Positions 36,238-45,423 of a stretch of DNA of 64,000 nt are shown in pieces. Position 1 is the first letter of the stretch. Each line of letters starts with the position of its first letter. This stretch comes from DASWTL01 sp035575925 (GTDB lineage: Bacteria; Bacteroidota; Bacteroidia; Sphingobacteriales; Sphingobacteriaceae). The translations under genes were made by a program, and so were the position numbers. Below the pieces are notes generated by a model. The model saw nothing but the letters and a program-made list of their open reading frames with translations, was not told where the DNA came from and did not search any database. Location of the stretch: the NCBI GenBank assembly GCA_035575925.1, contig DATLXK010000038.1, forward strand, positions 1 to 64,000, in the 5' to 3' direction.

Positions 36238-38904
36238 TTATTTTAAGCTCTGAAGCTTAGCCAATGCTTTTTCCAGATCAATGCCATTACCAAGGGCGGG
36301 CTTAAAAATATCACCTACTTCTTTAAGGCGTTGTATGGAATTGAATATCGTAAAGTCTTTCATCTTCAGGCCTTTTTTTACTTCATCCCAATGCAGGGGC
36401 ATTGAAACTGTTGCGCCGGGTTTTGGTCGCAGGGAATAAGGGCCCGCTATGGTAGCCCCCGGGCGGTTCTGTAAAAAGTCGAGATACATTTTACCATCCC
36501 TGTTTTTTATATGCCGTTCCAGGCTGGTGTAATCCGGCAATTCCTTATGCACCATATTTACGATGAGCCGGGCAAACAACTGCGATTGGTCATACGTGTA
36601 CTTAGCGCCCATAGGAATATAAATGTGAATACCGGTTGAACCGGAAGTTTTGCAATAACAAGGCACATCCATGGCATCAAGCACTTTTTTAACTACTTGT
36701 GCAGCTTCAATTACCTGGTCGAATGTGTTTTTATCCGGATCAAGATCTATGATACACCAGTCAGGATGATCCGGAGACTGGATCCTGCTAAACCATGGAT
36801 TCATTTCTATACATCCCAGCGATGCCATCCACAATAAACTGGCTTCATCATTGCCTACTAAATATTCCTTAGGCTCACCATCGCTGGTAACGTATGGAAA
36901 TGTTTCTGCCCAATCCGGTGCTTTGTCTTTTATGTTCTTCTGGTAAAAGCTTTTTCCATGAATACCATTGGGAAAACGGTTAAGCGACTGAGGCCTGTCC
37001 TTCAGATAGGGTAAAATATATTCCGCCACCTGGTAGTAGTAGTTAAACATGTCCCGTTTGGTAACACCATCTTCAGGCCAGTATAATTTGCTCAGATTTG
37101 TAAATTTAAGATCATGTCCGCAAACCTTGCGCACTTGGGTTTCATCTTTCGGGTTTAACAACGTTTTGCGGACTTTTCCTTTTGACGGGCTGATAATCTT
37201 CTTTTTAACCAGCTCATGCTCCTCCTCTACTACTTCTTCGGTATGCAGGGCTATTTCCCGTACTACATCCTTCGCATTTTTATCCACCCTCATGCCTTCA
37301 AAAGACGGATGGCGGAATACACCATCGCCGGTCACTTCTGTAAAGCTTACCTCACACACCAGCTCCGGCTTTAGCCAGGTGGCATTTGCTTTTGGCGGAT
37401 TCGGACGAAAACGCGAGGGCTTATTATAATCAGGGACGTGATTAAACGGACTTTCAGCAACAATTAATGGCTTAAACATGGCCATCATCTCTTTTTGCAA
37501 TTTATCAGAAAAGCCAGTACCTACCTTACCTGCGTACTGTAACGATCCATGCTCATATACTCCAAGCAATAATGAGCTAAATGTTTTTGCAGACCCCTCA
37601 TTCCGGGTAAATCCTGCAATAATTACCTCCTGACGCTTATTGATCTTAATTTTAAGCCATTCCTTCGAACGGCGGTCCGGGCTGTACGTACTATTTGCCT
37701 TCTTTGCAATTATACCCTCTAGTTCCATTTTTGAGGCAGCATCAAAAAAATCCGTTCCGCTGGCATCGAAGGTCTTGCTCAGACGGATCATATCCTCTGC
37801 GGGAAGCATTTCCTCAAGAACTGTTCTTCGTTCCCTGAGCGGAAGATCTACCAGATTTTTTCCATCATACCACAGCATATCGAACACATAAAAAACCAGT
37901 TCTCCGTCAGCTTCGCTTCGCCAGTTTTGTAAAGAGCCAAAATCAGAACGGCCTTTGTCGTTTAACACCACCAGCTCCCCATCCAGCACCGCGTTGATTT
38001 TCCATTTTGTTAATGCCTGATGAACGGGGTAGAACTTTGCATCGAAGGATTTTTTATTCCTGGAGATCAGCTCAACTTTTCCCTTATTAACTAATGCAAC
38101 GGCACGATAACCATCCCATTTAATTTCATACAGCCAGTCCGGATCATCAAATGGTTTATCTACCAGCGTAGCTAGCATAGGCTTAAAGGCTGCTGGAGAT
38201 GCAGTTTTTGGTGCATTTTTAAGAATGTCAGACGCATTACCTACCGGAAGTGCAACTGAATCTTTCAGGGCCTTTGCAGATTGCTTTTTGCCTGTCTTTC
38301 CAGGTTTATTACTGTTCCAGATATTATCGCTGCTCTTTGCAATTGCTTCCAGGGTTTTACCAGAGAGCACCGATTTGTCATTTTTGGTAATATCTGTTTT
38401 GGCAGCATGCTCATCTTTATGCTTGATCAGCAGCCAGCCATTTTCACCCATGCCATGGGTCTTAACCAGCGCAAACTCGCCCTGAAGCTTTTTACCGTGA
38501 AGTTTTATTTTTAAGGATCCCTCTTTTAACTGTTTAAGCAAATGTGTTTCCTGCGCTTTTTTTTCCTTAATTTCTTCGATAGGCTCATACGTTCCTTCAT
38601 CCCATACAATCACCGTACCGCCACCATACTGACCTGCGGGTATAATCCCTTCGAAGGTGCGGTAATCAAACGGATGATCTTCCACCATCATAGCGAGGCG
38701 TTTTATTGCAGGGTCGGTAGAAGGCCCTTTAGGCACCGCCCAGCTTTTTAATACCCCTTCCATCTCCAGGCGAAAATCATAATGCAGGTGAGATGCTGCA
38801 TGCTTCTGGATCACATATCGTAATTCGGTTTGCGCCCCTTTTCCGCCGGTTGGCTCGGGAGTAATGTTAAAGCTTCGTTTCTGTTTGTACTTTTCGAGTG
38901 CCAT
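36238..38904 (-). CDS. ligD: ATP-dependent DNA ligase D (phosphoesterase-ligase-polymerase)
   Basis: An 888-residue three-domain end-joining enzyme. The start at 38904 (MALEKYKQKR) is chosen over an upstream ATG (38973) because the phosphoesterase domain begins soon after. Residues about 28-165 are the 3'-phosphoesterase (HLHYDFRLE, GGGTVIVWDEG). Residues about 240-550 are the ATP ligase, with the adenylated Lys K262 in YEIKWDGYR. Residues about 600-888 are the primase-polymerase, with an acidic CIIDLDPD motif. It repairs double-strand breaks with Ku. I see no ku gene in the window, and the DUF3606 gene is just upstream. Confidence 0.95.
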   Translation of the reverse strand: MALEKYKQKRSFNITPEPTGGKGAQTELRYVIQKHAASHLHYDFRLEMEGVLKSWAVPKGPSTDPAIKRLAMMVEDHPFDYRTFEGIIPAGQYGGGTVIVWDEGTYEPIEEIKEKKAQETHLLKQLKEGSLKIKLHGKKLQGEFALVKTHGMGENGWLLIKHKDEHAAKTDITKNDKSVLSGKTLEAIAKSSDNIWNSNKPGKTGKKQSAKALKDSVALPVGNASDILKNAPKTASPAAFKPMLATLVDKPFDDPDWLYEIKWDGYRAVALVNKGKVELISRNKKSFDAKFYPVHQALTKWKINAVLDGELVVLNDKGRSDFGSLQNWRSEADGELVFYVFDMLWYDGKNLVDLPLRERRTVLEEMLPAEDMIRLSKTFDASGTDFFDAASKMELEGIIAKKANSTYSPDRRSKEWLKIKINKRQEVIIAGFTRNEGSAKTFSSLLLGVYEHGSLQYAGKVGTGFSDKLQKEMMAMFKPLIVAESPFNHVPDYNKPSRFRPNPPKANATWLKPELVCEVSFTEVTGDGVFRHPSFEGMRVDKNAKDVVREIALHTEEVVEEEHELVKKKIISPSKGKVRKTLLNPKDETQVRKVCGHDLKFTNLSKLYWPEDGVTKRDMFNYYYQVAEYILPYLKDRPQSLNRFPNGIHGKSFYQKNIKDKAPDWAETFPYVTSDGEPKEYLVGNDEASLLWMASLGCIEMNPWFSRIQSPDHPDWCIIDLDPDKNTFDQVIEAAQVVKKVLDAMDVPCYCKTSGSTGIHIYIPMGAKYTYDQSQLFARLIVNMVHKELPDYTSLERHIKNRDGKMYLDFLQNRPGATIAGPYSLRPKPGATVSMPLHWDEVKKGLKMKDFTIFNSIQRLKEVGDIFKPALGNGIDLEKALAKLQSLK

Positions 38905-39029
38905 AGAATATGCCTCTGCCTTAATTCTAAAAATACTACTCTGAACTTTTGCCAGAAGCAAATATCTAAACACACGGACGCCTTTCAGCTTCGTTCAGGG
39001 ATTAAAAAACTCGTTACGATGGAAAGAGG

Positions 39030-39209
39030 CTACTTTTTTTTATCCTTAATATACTTTTCGATTACAGACCGTTCATTTGAGCCGGTAGCTCTTTTAGCAC
39101 CACCAATTGCCTGGCTGCTTACACCCAGCTTGTCTGCCAGGTATTTTACTTCATAATCCTGTGAAGAATTCACTTTGTTGCGGTCTGTTTTTACTCCTTT
39201 AGTTGCCAT
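39030..39209 (-). CDS. DUF3606 family small protein
   Basis: A 59-residue protein, MATKGVKTDRNKVN and onward. It has the family pattern DRNKVN...DYEVKYLADKLGVSSQAI, then AKRATGSNERSVIEKYI, and a Lys tail. The helical, helix-turn-helix-like layout could bind DNA, but the family has no known function. It is 125 bases upstream of ligD on the same strand, so it may be co-transcribed. Confidence 0.8.
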   Translation of the reverse strand: MATKGVKTDRNKVNSSQDYEVKYLADKLGVSSQAIGGAKRATGSNERSVIEKYIKDKKK

Positions 39210-39306
39210 GTTCTTATAGATTGATTGTCTCTTTTAACAAAAAACTTATGTGAATAGTTTTGCAGAACAAAAGCAGGCATTAAATACTTTAAGTAAAAAC
39301 ACCGCT

Positions 39307-39543
39307 ATGGATCAGTTCATTGTACCCATTAAGAAAGAAAATTTAACCGTTAATTTCGAGATCAGGGATTACCCGCACGACGATGACCATACCTGTAAGT
39401 TCGAAGTTTACCTTGAGGACCAATTTGTAGCCAGCTTTGAACCTGACCGTCACGGTCACCTGCACATCTGTAAAAATCCAGGGAAAATTGAAAGGGAAAC
39501 CTTGCACACCATTTCGGATGAGATAGAAAAACATCACTGGTAA
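39307..39543 (+). CDS. Small hypothetical acidic protein
   Basis: A 78-residue protein from ATG 39307; a GTG at 39250 would add 19 residues. It is rich in charged residues and histidines (PHDDDHTCKFEVY, DRHGHLHIC), with a beta-strand pattern and a final helix. I recognise no named family. It is compact and cytosolic, with no signal or membrane segment. It is convergent with the malate synthase gene, with 17 bases between the stops. Confidence 0.6.
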   Translation: MDQFIVPIKKENLTVNFEIRDYPHDDDHTCKFEVYLEDQFVASFEPDRHGHLHICKNPGKIERETLHTISDEIEKHHW

Positions 39544-39560
39544 CCTGGCCTTCCTCGTAT

Positions 39561-41450
39561 TTATTGATATTTAAAATCCAGGTTCTCAGTTATACGCCTG
39601 CCCTCTTTAATAAAAGTTTGTGTATATAACTGAATTCTTTGCTGTGCTGTCTGCAGGTTATTAGTATTCAGGTTGATATTCAGAAGATCTACAAACCATG
39701 GAATTTTAACCTGGCTGAGTGTGTACACATTTGCTATTTCCCGGGCGATAGGAAGCGTGGTGGTTTTTGAAGAGTCAAATACATCTTTATTACCTGCGTT
39801 CAGCAATTTTTCATATTCTTCATCCATCAATCTTTTATATAGGTCTGATGAAAAAACGTCACCTGGTTTTATTCCTGTTTCGGGATCGGCTTCGGTAAAA
39901 ACAGCCCCTTTATGAAGCCATTCCCACAAAATGCTCAGCCGGATCTCGCCGGTAGCCATATCTTCCATCAGATATAAAATATCTTCGTTACCAAAAAAAT
40001 CTGCTGCTTTTAATGCCGCCGCCTGCATTCCCTGGCCAAAAGCATTGCCATATTGCACTGCAACACTAAGCAGGTTGCGCGCACCGCGAATGGTGGTCGG
40101 CGCCGATTCAATTAATATCAGTCCGTTACCATCCTGCTGGGTGTATGTAAGGCGTGGAAAATCTCTGCCTAACTGGTTTGGCTCACCAGCTTTCTCCCAT
40201 ACAGGTCTTACTATGTTTACCATTTTCCAATGCGCTACCCATTTTCCGCTTGCACCTTCCTGTTGTTCACGCCGGGCTCCGGCTACCGCTTTTTTCATGC
40301 TTTCTGCTACACCTTCTGCTGAGCCTACAGGGATATTAGGCTCCATCCCTCCCTGCCACAGGGCAAAATTTCCATTTATATCCGGGGTATTTACCGTTCG
40401 CCTAACACGATCTTCATAGTTTCGCATATAGCCGTAGGTCATGGTGATGGCTTCGATATTGGGATTGATAAATTCTTTATCCCATGCCATTGCATCAGCC
40501 ACACTATTTATATAATCCCATCTGCCTGTATTATATCCTACAAAATGCTTCCCAAGAACGGCGCGGATCTCAATTAACTGGTGCGTTGCTTCCAGTTGCT
40601 CAACAAGTAAATACACTTTAACAGTGCCGACAGGCAGACCAAGATGGGTTTCCAGGGCCACCAGCATCTCATTCCACACGGCGGCCTCCTCAGCGGTTTG
40701 TACCTTAGGCAGATATAATATAATAGATGATCCTGCTTTTTGCAGTTCTTTATAGTTATTTACCACATATAATGTCAAATCAACAATAGAAGCGGCCATG
40801 GCTACCCCGTTTGCATCGCGGATATGACGGTCGTCAAGGTGCAGGCCGCGTGCACGGAATATCTTAGTTGTAAAGTCAAGCTGTTGTTTCCAGTCGCTGA
40901 TTATTTCATGACCAAGAAAACCTGCTGACCAGCGGTTCATTTCTTTTGAAACCTGTTCCGCCACTTTTAAAAACACAGGATCTTTACGGATAGCCAGCTT
41001 AAGATTACGCTGATTATCCAGCGACATCGTACCTGTCTGTCCCAATGCATCTTCGCCATCAAACATCCATCCATCAGCACCGGAAAGCAAAGCATAGGCC
41101 GCATTACGGATACTGCTCTCTAAAGGTGCGTTTGGCTTAGCAGCGGGACCTGTGCCCTGGATCCATTGGCGTTGAAGATCATCAGGGATAACTGAACCTT
41201 CAAATTTACCGTCGCGTGCGTCCTGCACTTTTATATTGGTTCGGGGGATATTACTTTCTGCATCCAGGAATGTGATCCTGGTTTTATTTTTAAAACGTTC
41301 TGCTCTTTGCTTAATACGTGCAGCCATAACTTCTTTAATGGTTGCATTAAAAGGCGCTAATACGGTAAGGGCCGAAAGTGCTTCAGAGGTATATATGTCA
41401 TTATAAATTTCTTCCAGTTTATCCCGAATATTCATGGTATGATTAGTCAT
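39561..41450 (-). CDS. Malate synthase-like protein
   Basis: A 629-residue cytosolic TIM-barrel enzyme that should join glyoxylate and acetyl-CoA to malate. The signature GKHFVGYNTGRWDYINS matches the malate synthase pattern (usual ending GLNCGRWDYIFS). The motifs DGWMFDGEDAL and VYLLVEQLEATHQLIEIRAV cover the acidic metal site and catalytic Arg. It is about 100 residues longer than typical form A, and the central Thr after the catalytic Glu is Gln. It lies six bases after lutC as the last gene of the operon, with no isocitrate lyase nearby, so its glyoxylate probably comes from 2-hydroxyacid oxidation. Confidence 0.82.
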   Translation of the reverse strand: MTNHTMNIRDKLEEIYNDIYTSEALSALTVLAPFNATIKEVMAARIKQRAERFKNKTRITFLDAESNIPRTNIKVQDARDGKFEGSVIPDDLQRQWIQGTGPAAKPNAPLESSIRNAAYALLSGADGWMFDGEDALGQTGTMSLDNQRNLKLAIRKDPVFLKVAEQVSKEMNRWSAGFLGHEIISDWKQQLDFTTKIFRARGLHLDDRHIRDANGVAMAASIVDLTLYVVNNYKELQKAGSSIILYLPKVQTAEEAAVWNEMLVALETHLGLPVGTVKVYLLVEQLEATHQLIEIRAVLGKHFVGYNTGRWDYINSVADAMAWDKEFINPNIEAITMTYGYMRNYEDRVRRTVNTPDINGNFALWQGGMEPNIPVGSAEGVAESMKKAVAGARREQQEGASGKWVAHWKMVNIVRPVWEKAGEPNQLGRDFPRLTYTQQDGNGLILIESAPTTIRGARNLLSVAVQYGNAFGQGMQAAALKAADFFGNEDILYLMEDMATGEIRLSILWEWLHKGAVFTEADPETGIKPGDVFSSDLYKRLMDEEYEKLLNAGNKDVFDSSKTTTLPIAREIANVYTLSQVKIPWFVDLLNINLNTNNLQTAQQRIQLYTQTFIKEGRRITENLDFKYQ

Positions 41451-41456
41451 AAGCTT

Positions 41457-42056
41457 TTAATTGATTTGTACTGATTTAATTATGAAGACGGTCATTGTTA
41501 AAGGGCCATGAGCGCCCAATACAAGTGCCTGTTCTATATCGGCAGTTTTAGACGGACCACCAATGAACCCTCCAAAACCGTAGTCCTCTGTGCCAATCTG
41601 GGCGTAGGCATCATGCATTGTGGAAACGATGTGCTCTTCATTTACCAGTACGGCCAGATGCTGACAGATATAAGGGATGATACGCTGACCCATCGATTGT
41701 TCAGTTAACCATACCGCTCCATTTTCAGCTACAGCCAGATGAGCTTTAATTACGGCCAGCTCTGCATCATCAAAAGAGTGGGGTGCAGCTGCATCTGAGT
41801 ATAGTTCTGCTACATCGCTTAATTCAGGTAAGGTACTAATGAGGCGTTTGGTGATATCAAAATCCTGTTTGATCAGGGCTTTAACAGCATGTATATCATT
41901 AACCAGGTATACCGTGCCGCCTATTGCCGTAAACATATCCATATACTTTTTAACCTTATCCTCGTAATCCACTTTAAAGATGCTTATATCCGGCAAGGGA
42001 GATAATGCAGGTTGATTTTGTAAGACTGCTGCCAGTATAGTTTCTCTGCTGCTCAT
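41457..42056 (-). CDS. lutC: Lactate utilization protein C (LUD domain)
   Basis: A 199-residue LUD-domain protein, the third part of the LutABC complex that oxidises L-lactate to pyruvate in bacteria lacking a classical lactate dehydrogenase. The C-terminal FGGFIGGPSKTADIEQALVLGAHGP is the family signature (SKTADIE, GAHGP). The start MSSRETIL is clean. It follows lutB after a 153-base gap holding a tandem repeat, and precedes malate synthase by six bases. Confidence 0.88.
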   Translation of the reverse strand: MSSRETILAAVLQNQPALSPLPDISIFKVDYEDKVKKYMDMFTAIGGTVYLVNDIHAVKALIKQDFDITKRLISTLPELSDVAELYSDAAAPHSFDDAELAVIKAHLAVAENGAVWLTEQSMGQRIIPYICQHLAVLVNEEHIVSTMHDAYAQIGTEDYGFGGFIGGPSKTADIEQALVLGAHGPLTMTVFIIKSVQIN

Positions 42057-42135
42057 ATTTATGTGTTTGACTAATTACCTATATTTTTTCAGAGGTCTGC
42101 GGCCTTTTGCCACAGCACTGATCTCCCTATTAACC

Positions 42136-42200
42136 TTCAACCCTTCACCTTTCAACCCTTCACCTCTACCTTTATAACCTTTTCAACTTTCACCTTTACT
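42136..42200. repeat. Pyrimidine/purine-biased tandem repeat inside the lut operon
   Basis: TTCAACCCTTCACCT occurs twice in exact tandem (42136-42150 and 42151-42165), with a degenerate third copy around 42181-42200. On the operon strand it reads as repeated AGGTGAAGGGTTGAA. It fills the lutB-lutC gap and could affect translation of lutC through purine-rich sites, or be a neutral simple repeat. Confidence 0.6.
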
Positions 42201-42209
42201 CCTTTAAAC

Positions 42210-43592
42210 TTATTTAACCTTATTTTTAGCATACCACTCTCCGAATGATTCTTTCGGACTGCCGGGCATATCCCGCTGCTTATACCATGGATTAAATTTG
42301 TTATTTACTGCAAATGGTGCGTGATTTAAAAGCCATCTTCCGGCCTTACCTGCGGTTTTATAAATAACTGGAGAAGACAAAGTGAGCGCCATAGCTCTCA
42401 TGCTCAGAGCTTTAGTATTGGCGGCATACCCTTCTTTTACAATTACCTGGCGCCACTTATACAGTTGATCGTGTATGTTTATTTTTACAGGACATACATT
42501 GGAGCACGACCCGCAAAGTGTGGATGCAAATGGAAGATCTGCATGTTTTTTCATATCCAGGTTGGGTGCCAGAATAGCTCCTATAGGACCGGTAATGGTA
42601 TTATGGTAACTTAATCCCCCGCCTTTTCTATAAACCGGACAGGTGTTCATACATGCTCCGCATTTAATACATTTTAACGAATTACGAAAATCGGCACGGC
42701 CTAATAAGCGGCTTCTTCCCTTATCAACCAAGATCAGGTGCATTTCCTGCCCGGGACGAGGTTTTTTATAATGACTGGAATAAATAGTTATAGGTTGTCC
42801 GGTAGCACTTCGCGCTAATAATCTCAGGAATACGCCAAGGTGTTTCTTTTCAGGAATGATCTTTTCGAGCCCCATGGAGGCGATCTGCACTTCTGACAAG
42901 TGGGCTCCCATATCGGCATTGCCTTCATTGGTACAAACCACATATTCACCGGTTTCGGCCACGGCAAAGTTTACTCCGGTGAGTGCAGCGCGCCGGGTTA
43001 TAAACACATGGCGTAAATGTTTGCGTGCAACACGTGTTAATGCGGTGGGATCTGACAATCCTTCTTCGGTGCCCAGGTGCTTATGAAACAGGGCGCCAAT
43101 CTCTTCCTTCCGTTTATGAATACAGGGCAATACAATGTGGCTGGGTGGCTCATTGTCAATTTGCTGAATATATTCTCCAAGATCAGAGTTAATCACATCA
43201 ATCCCGCGTTCTGCCAGGTATTCGTTGAGATCGCATTCTTCGGTAAGCATGGACTTGCTCTTCACCATCTCGGTAATATTCTTAGCTTTCAGAATGGAAT
43301 ACACAATTTGATTATGCTCATCTGCATCAGCAGCCCAATATACCTTCACACCATTCTTTGTCACATTGGCTTCAAACTGCAACAGGTAATCATGAAGATT
43401 AGAAATTACATTGCTTTTAATGGCAGATGCTGCTTCGCGTAGTTCTTCCCATTGCGGAGTACCGTTTGCAGACATATCCCGTTTTTGCCTGATCCACCAT
43501 AATGCTCCATCGTGCCAGTCTACTTTCTCTGCATCTTTGTTAATAAACTCTTCTGCAAGCGTGGCGTGATCTCTTGTATCGTTATCTCTCAT
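42210..43592 (-). CDS. lutB: Lactate utilization iron-sulfur protein B
   Basis: A 460-residue protein. It has an N-terminal LUD-type domain (about 50-290) with TGVNFAVAETGEYVV, followed by a ferredoxin-like domain with two [4Fe-4S] binding motifs, CIKCGACMNTCPVY and CGSCSNVCPVKI. This is the electron-transfer and catalytic subunit of LutABC. Its ATG overlaps the lutA stop by 4 bases (ATGA), showing translational coupling. The C-terminus has the family PxGxxxxW-like end (NPWYKQRDMPGSPKESFGEWY). Confidence 0.92.
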   Translation of the reverse strand: MRDNDTRDHATLAEEFINKDAEKVDWHDGALWWIRQKRDMSANGTPQWEELREAASAIKSNVISNLHDYLLQFEANVTKNGVKVYWAADADEHNQIVYSILKAKNITEMVKSKSMLTEECDLNEYLAERGIDVINSDLGEYIQQIDNEPPSHIVLPCIHKRKEEIGALFHKHLGTEEGLSDPTALTRVARKHLRHVFITRRAALTGVNFAVAETGEYVVCTNEGNADMGAHLSEVQIASMGLEKIIPEKKHLGVFLRLLARSATGQPITIYSSHYKKPRPGQEMHLILVDKGRSRLLGRADFRNSLKCIKCGACMNTCPVYRKGGGLSYHNTITGPIGAILAPNLDMKKHADLPFASTLCGSCSNVCPVKINIHDQLYKWRQVIVKEGYAANTKALSMRAMALTLSSPVIYKTAGKAGRWLLNHAPFAVNNKFNPWYKQRDMPGSPKESFGEWYAKNKVK

Positions 43593-44326
43593 AATGTGGA
43601 GTTTAGAATTTCAGCAATGTGTATGATCTTAACCTTACTTTCATCCCTGTGCAGTATTCCTTCCAGGTGCATCAGGCACGAAAGATCGGCCGATGTAATA
43701 TAATCAGCGCCATTCTTAGTATGGTCAGTAACCCTGTCCTTGCCCATTTTTACTGATACTGCTTCTTCTGCAATGCAAAAGGTTCCGCCAAATCCACAGC
43801 ATTCATCCTGGCGGTCCAGCGTAACCAATTCCAACCCATTCACCATGTTAAGCAAATGCTCAGGCTTGGAGAACGGCGTGCCCACCAGTTCGCTCATCTT
43901 TGCCAGGTTAAGTCCCCGCAAACCATGACAGCTCTGGTGTATTCCCACTTTGTATGGAAATCTGGCCTCAAGTCTTTCTACCTTAAGTACATCAGTTAAA
44001 AATTCCACCAGCTCATACACCTTCGTCCGGAGAAGCTGAGCCGCCACGGGTTTTTTTTCTGAATGCAGGTGATCTTTAATATGAAGTACACAACTAGCTG
44101 AAGGGGCAACGACATAATCAAATGCTGCAAAATTATCAACAAAAAGATCATCGCAGTTTTGCGTAAGATGCGCAAATCCGGAATTAGCCATAGGCTGACC
44201 GCAGCACGTTTGCTTGGACGGATAAACCACGTTAACCCCAAGCTTTTGCAGTAATTGTAACGTGGCTATTGCTGCACCGGGATAAAGCTGATTTACATAA
44301 CAAGGTATAAAAAGTCCTACGGTCAT
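43589..44326 (-). CDS. lutA: Lactate utilization protein A (CCG domains)
   Basis: A 245-residue protein with two Cys-rich CCG domains: PCYVNQLYPG followed by QTCCGQP in the first, and HQSCHGLRGL then ECCGFGGTFC in the second. These bind a noncubane iron-sulfur cluster in heterodisulfide-reductase-type and LutA/GlcF-type proteins. It overlaps lutB by 4 bases and follows the dehydrogenase gene by 54 bases. The same domain also occurs in the glycolate oxidase subunit GlcF, so substrate choice between lactate and glycolate is open. Confidence 0.92.
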   Translation of the reverse strand: MTVGLFIPCYVNQLYPGAAIATLQLLQKLGVNVVYPSKQTCCGQPMANSGFAHLTQNCDDLFVDNFAAFDYVVAPSASCVLHIKDHLHSEKKPVAAQLLRTKVYELVEFLTDVLKVERLEARFPYKVGIHQSCHGLRGLNLAKMSELVGTPFSKPEHLLNMVNGLELVTLDRQDECCGFGGTFCIAEEAVSVKMGKDRVTDHTKNGADYITSADLSCLMHLEGILHRDESKVKIIHIAEILNSTL

Positions 44327-44380
44327 ATCTGGGTTAGCTATATTTTAATCTTTTAATCACTGTTTTAATTCCTTTATTCC

Positions 44381-45340
44381 CTATTTATTAACTACGTTAA
44401 CCGGATTTCCTTCCATAAAAGCAGCAAGGTTGTTAACTACAATATCCATCAGGCGGATCCTTGCTTCTTTTGTAGCCCAGGAAATATGCGGAGTTATAAG
44501 GCAGTTTCTGGCATTATAAAGCGGGTTATCCTTTTCGGGAGGTTCGGCAGAAAGCACATCCATACCTGCACCGGCTATCCATCCGTTATTCAAAGCGTCA
44601 GCCAGATCTTCATCAACAACAATAGCTCCCCGGGATGTATTCAGAAGGTACGCCGACCTCTTCATCCGTTTTAAATTTTCGCTGTTAATGAGTCCCTTTG
44701 TTTCGGGAAACAGCGGACAATGGATGCTAACCACATCTGATTCTTCAAGAAGCTCAGGAATATCTGCCCATTTAAAATTTTTACGCTGTGATTGATCTGT
44801 GCGGGTTCTGCTGTTTCCGATAATATTCATCCCAAAAGCAGCAGCAACATCCCCTACTTTCTGACCAATATTTCCAAAGCCAATAATACCCATGGTTTTA
44901 CCTGCTAATTCAACTAACGGATAATTCCAGTAACAAAAATCGGCAGATCGTGCCCACTTACCTTCCATCACCGTATCACTATGCCGCTGTACACGTAAAG
45001 TGAGCTCGAGAAGAAGGGCAAAAGTCATTTGTACTACAGAATCGGTACTGTAGCCCGGGGCGTTGCTGACCACAATTCCTGCCTTCTTTGCTGCCTCGAT
45101 ATCTACCACATTATAACCCGTAGCAAGTACGCCTATATATTTTAATGCAGGAAGCTGAGCTATACTATTTTCATTAAGAGGTGTCTTATTAGTCAGCACA
45201 ATCTCTGCGCCCTGCGCCCGCTCCAATATCTTATCAGCCGGGGTTCTGTCATATAAAACCACTTCACCCAAGTTCTCTAATCCGGACCATGTGAGAGCTC
45301 CCGGATTAAGGGTATAGCCATCTAATATTACGATTCGCAT
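44381..45340 (-). CDS. D-2-hydroxyacid dehydrogenase (glycerate/glyoxylate reductase-like)
   Basis: A 319-residue NAD(P)-dependent enzyme. The dinucleotide motif is GIIGFGNIGQKV. The catalytic residues are Arg in NTSRGAIV, Glu in LSAEPPEKDNP, and His in TPHISWAT. The SAEPP pattern and overall length fit the HprA-like glycerate dehydrogenase/glyoxylate-hydroxypyruvate reductase group rather than D-lactate dehydrogenases. It is the first gene of the lut-malate synthase operon and is divergent from the GntR regulator. Confidence 0.85.
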   Translation of the reverse strand: MRIVILDGYTLNPGALTWSGLENLGEVVLYDRTPADKILERAQGAEIVLTNKTPLNENSIAQLPALKYIGVLATGYNVVDIEAAKKAGIVVSNAPGYSTDSVVQMTFALLLELTLRVQRHSDTVMEGKWARSADFCYWNYPLVELAGKTMGIIGFGNIGQKVGDVAAAFGMNIIGNSRTRTDQSQRKNFKWADIPELLEESDVVSIHCPLFPETKGLINSENLKRMKRSAYLLNTSRGAIVVDEDLADALNNGWIAGAGMDVLSAEPPEKDNPLYNARNCLITPHISWATKEARIRLMDIVVNNLAAFMEGNPVNVVNK

Positions 45341-45360
45341 ATTTTACTGTGGTAAATTGA

Positions 45361-45402
45361 ATTTTGTATTCAAAATAATCTCGTGCTAAAATAGTATTTT
45401 TG
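45361..45402. promoter_or_regulatory. Candidate operator and promoter between GntR and the lut operon
   Basis: ATTTTG-TATT-CAAAAT at 45361-45376 is an interrupted palindrome. TATTTTTG at 45395-45402 is a perfect TAnnTTTG -7 box for the GntR gene, and it overlaps a second TTTTGTATTGAA motif. The repeated TTGTATT element on both sides of the promoter is a plausible FCD-type GntR site controlling both directions. Confidence 0.5.
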
Positions 45403-45423
45403 TATTGAACTCAAAAAAATATA

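Noticed and set aside
37049..37429. 126-codon open frame on the plus strand inside ligD
   Set aside because: It lies wholly antisense to the well-supported ligase D gene, has a Ser/Thr-rich composition typical of a reverse-frame shadow and shows no domain.
39931..40419. 162-codon open frame antisense to malate synthase
   Set aside because: It is fully contained in a gene with clear family motifs. The frame is Pro/Ser/Cys-rich with no recognisable fold.
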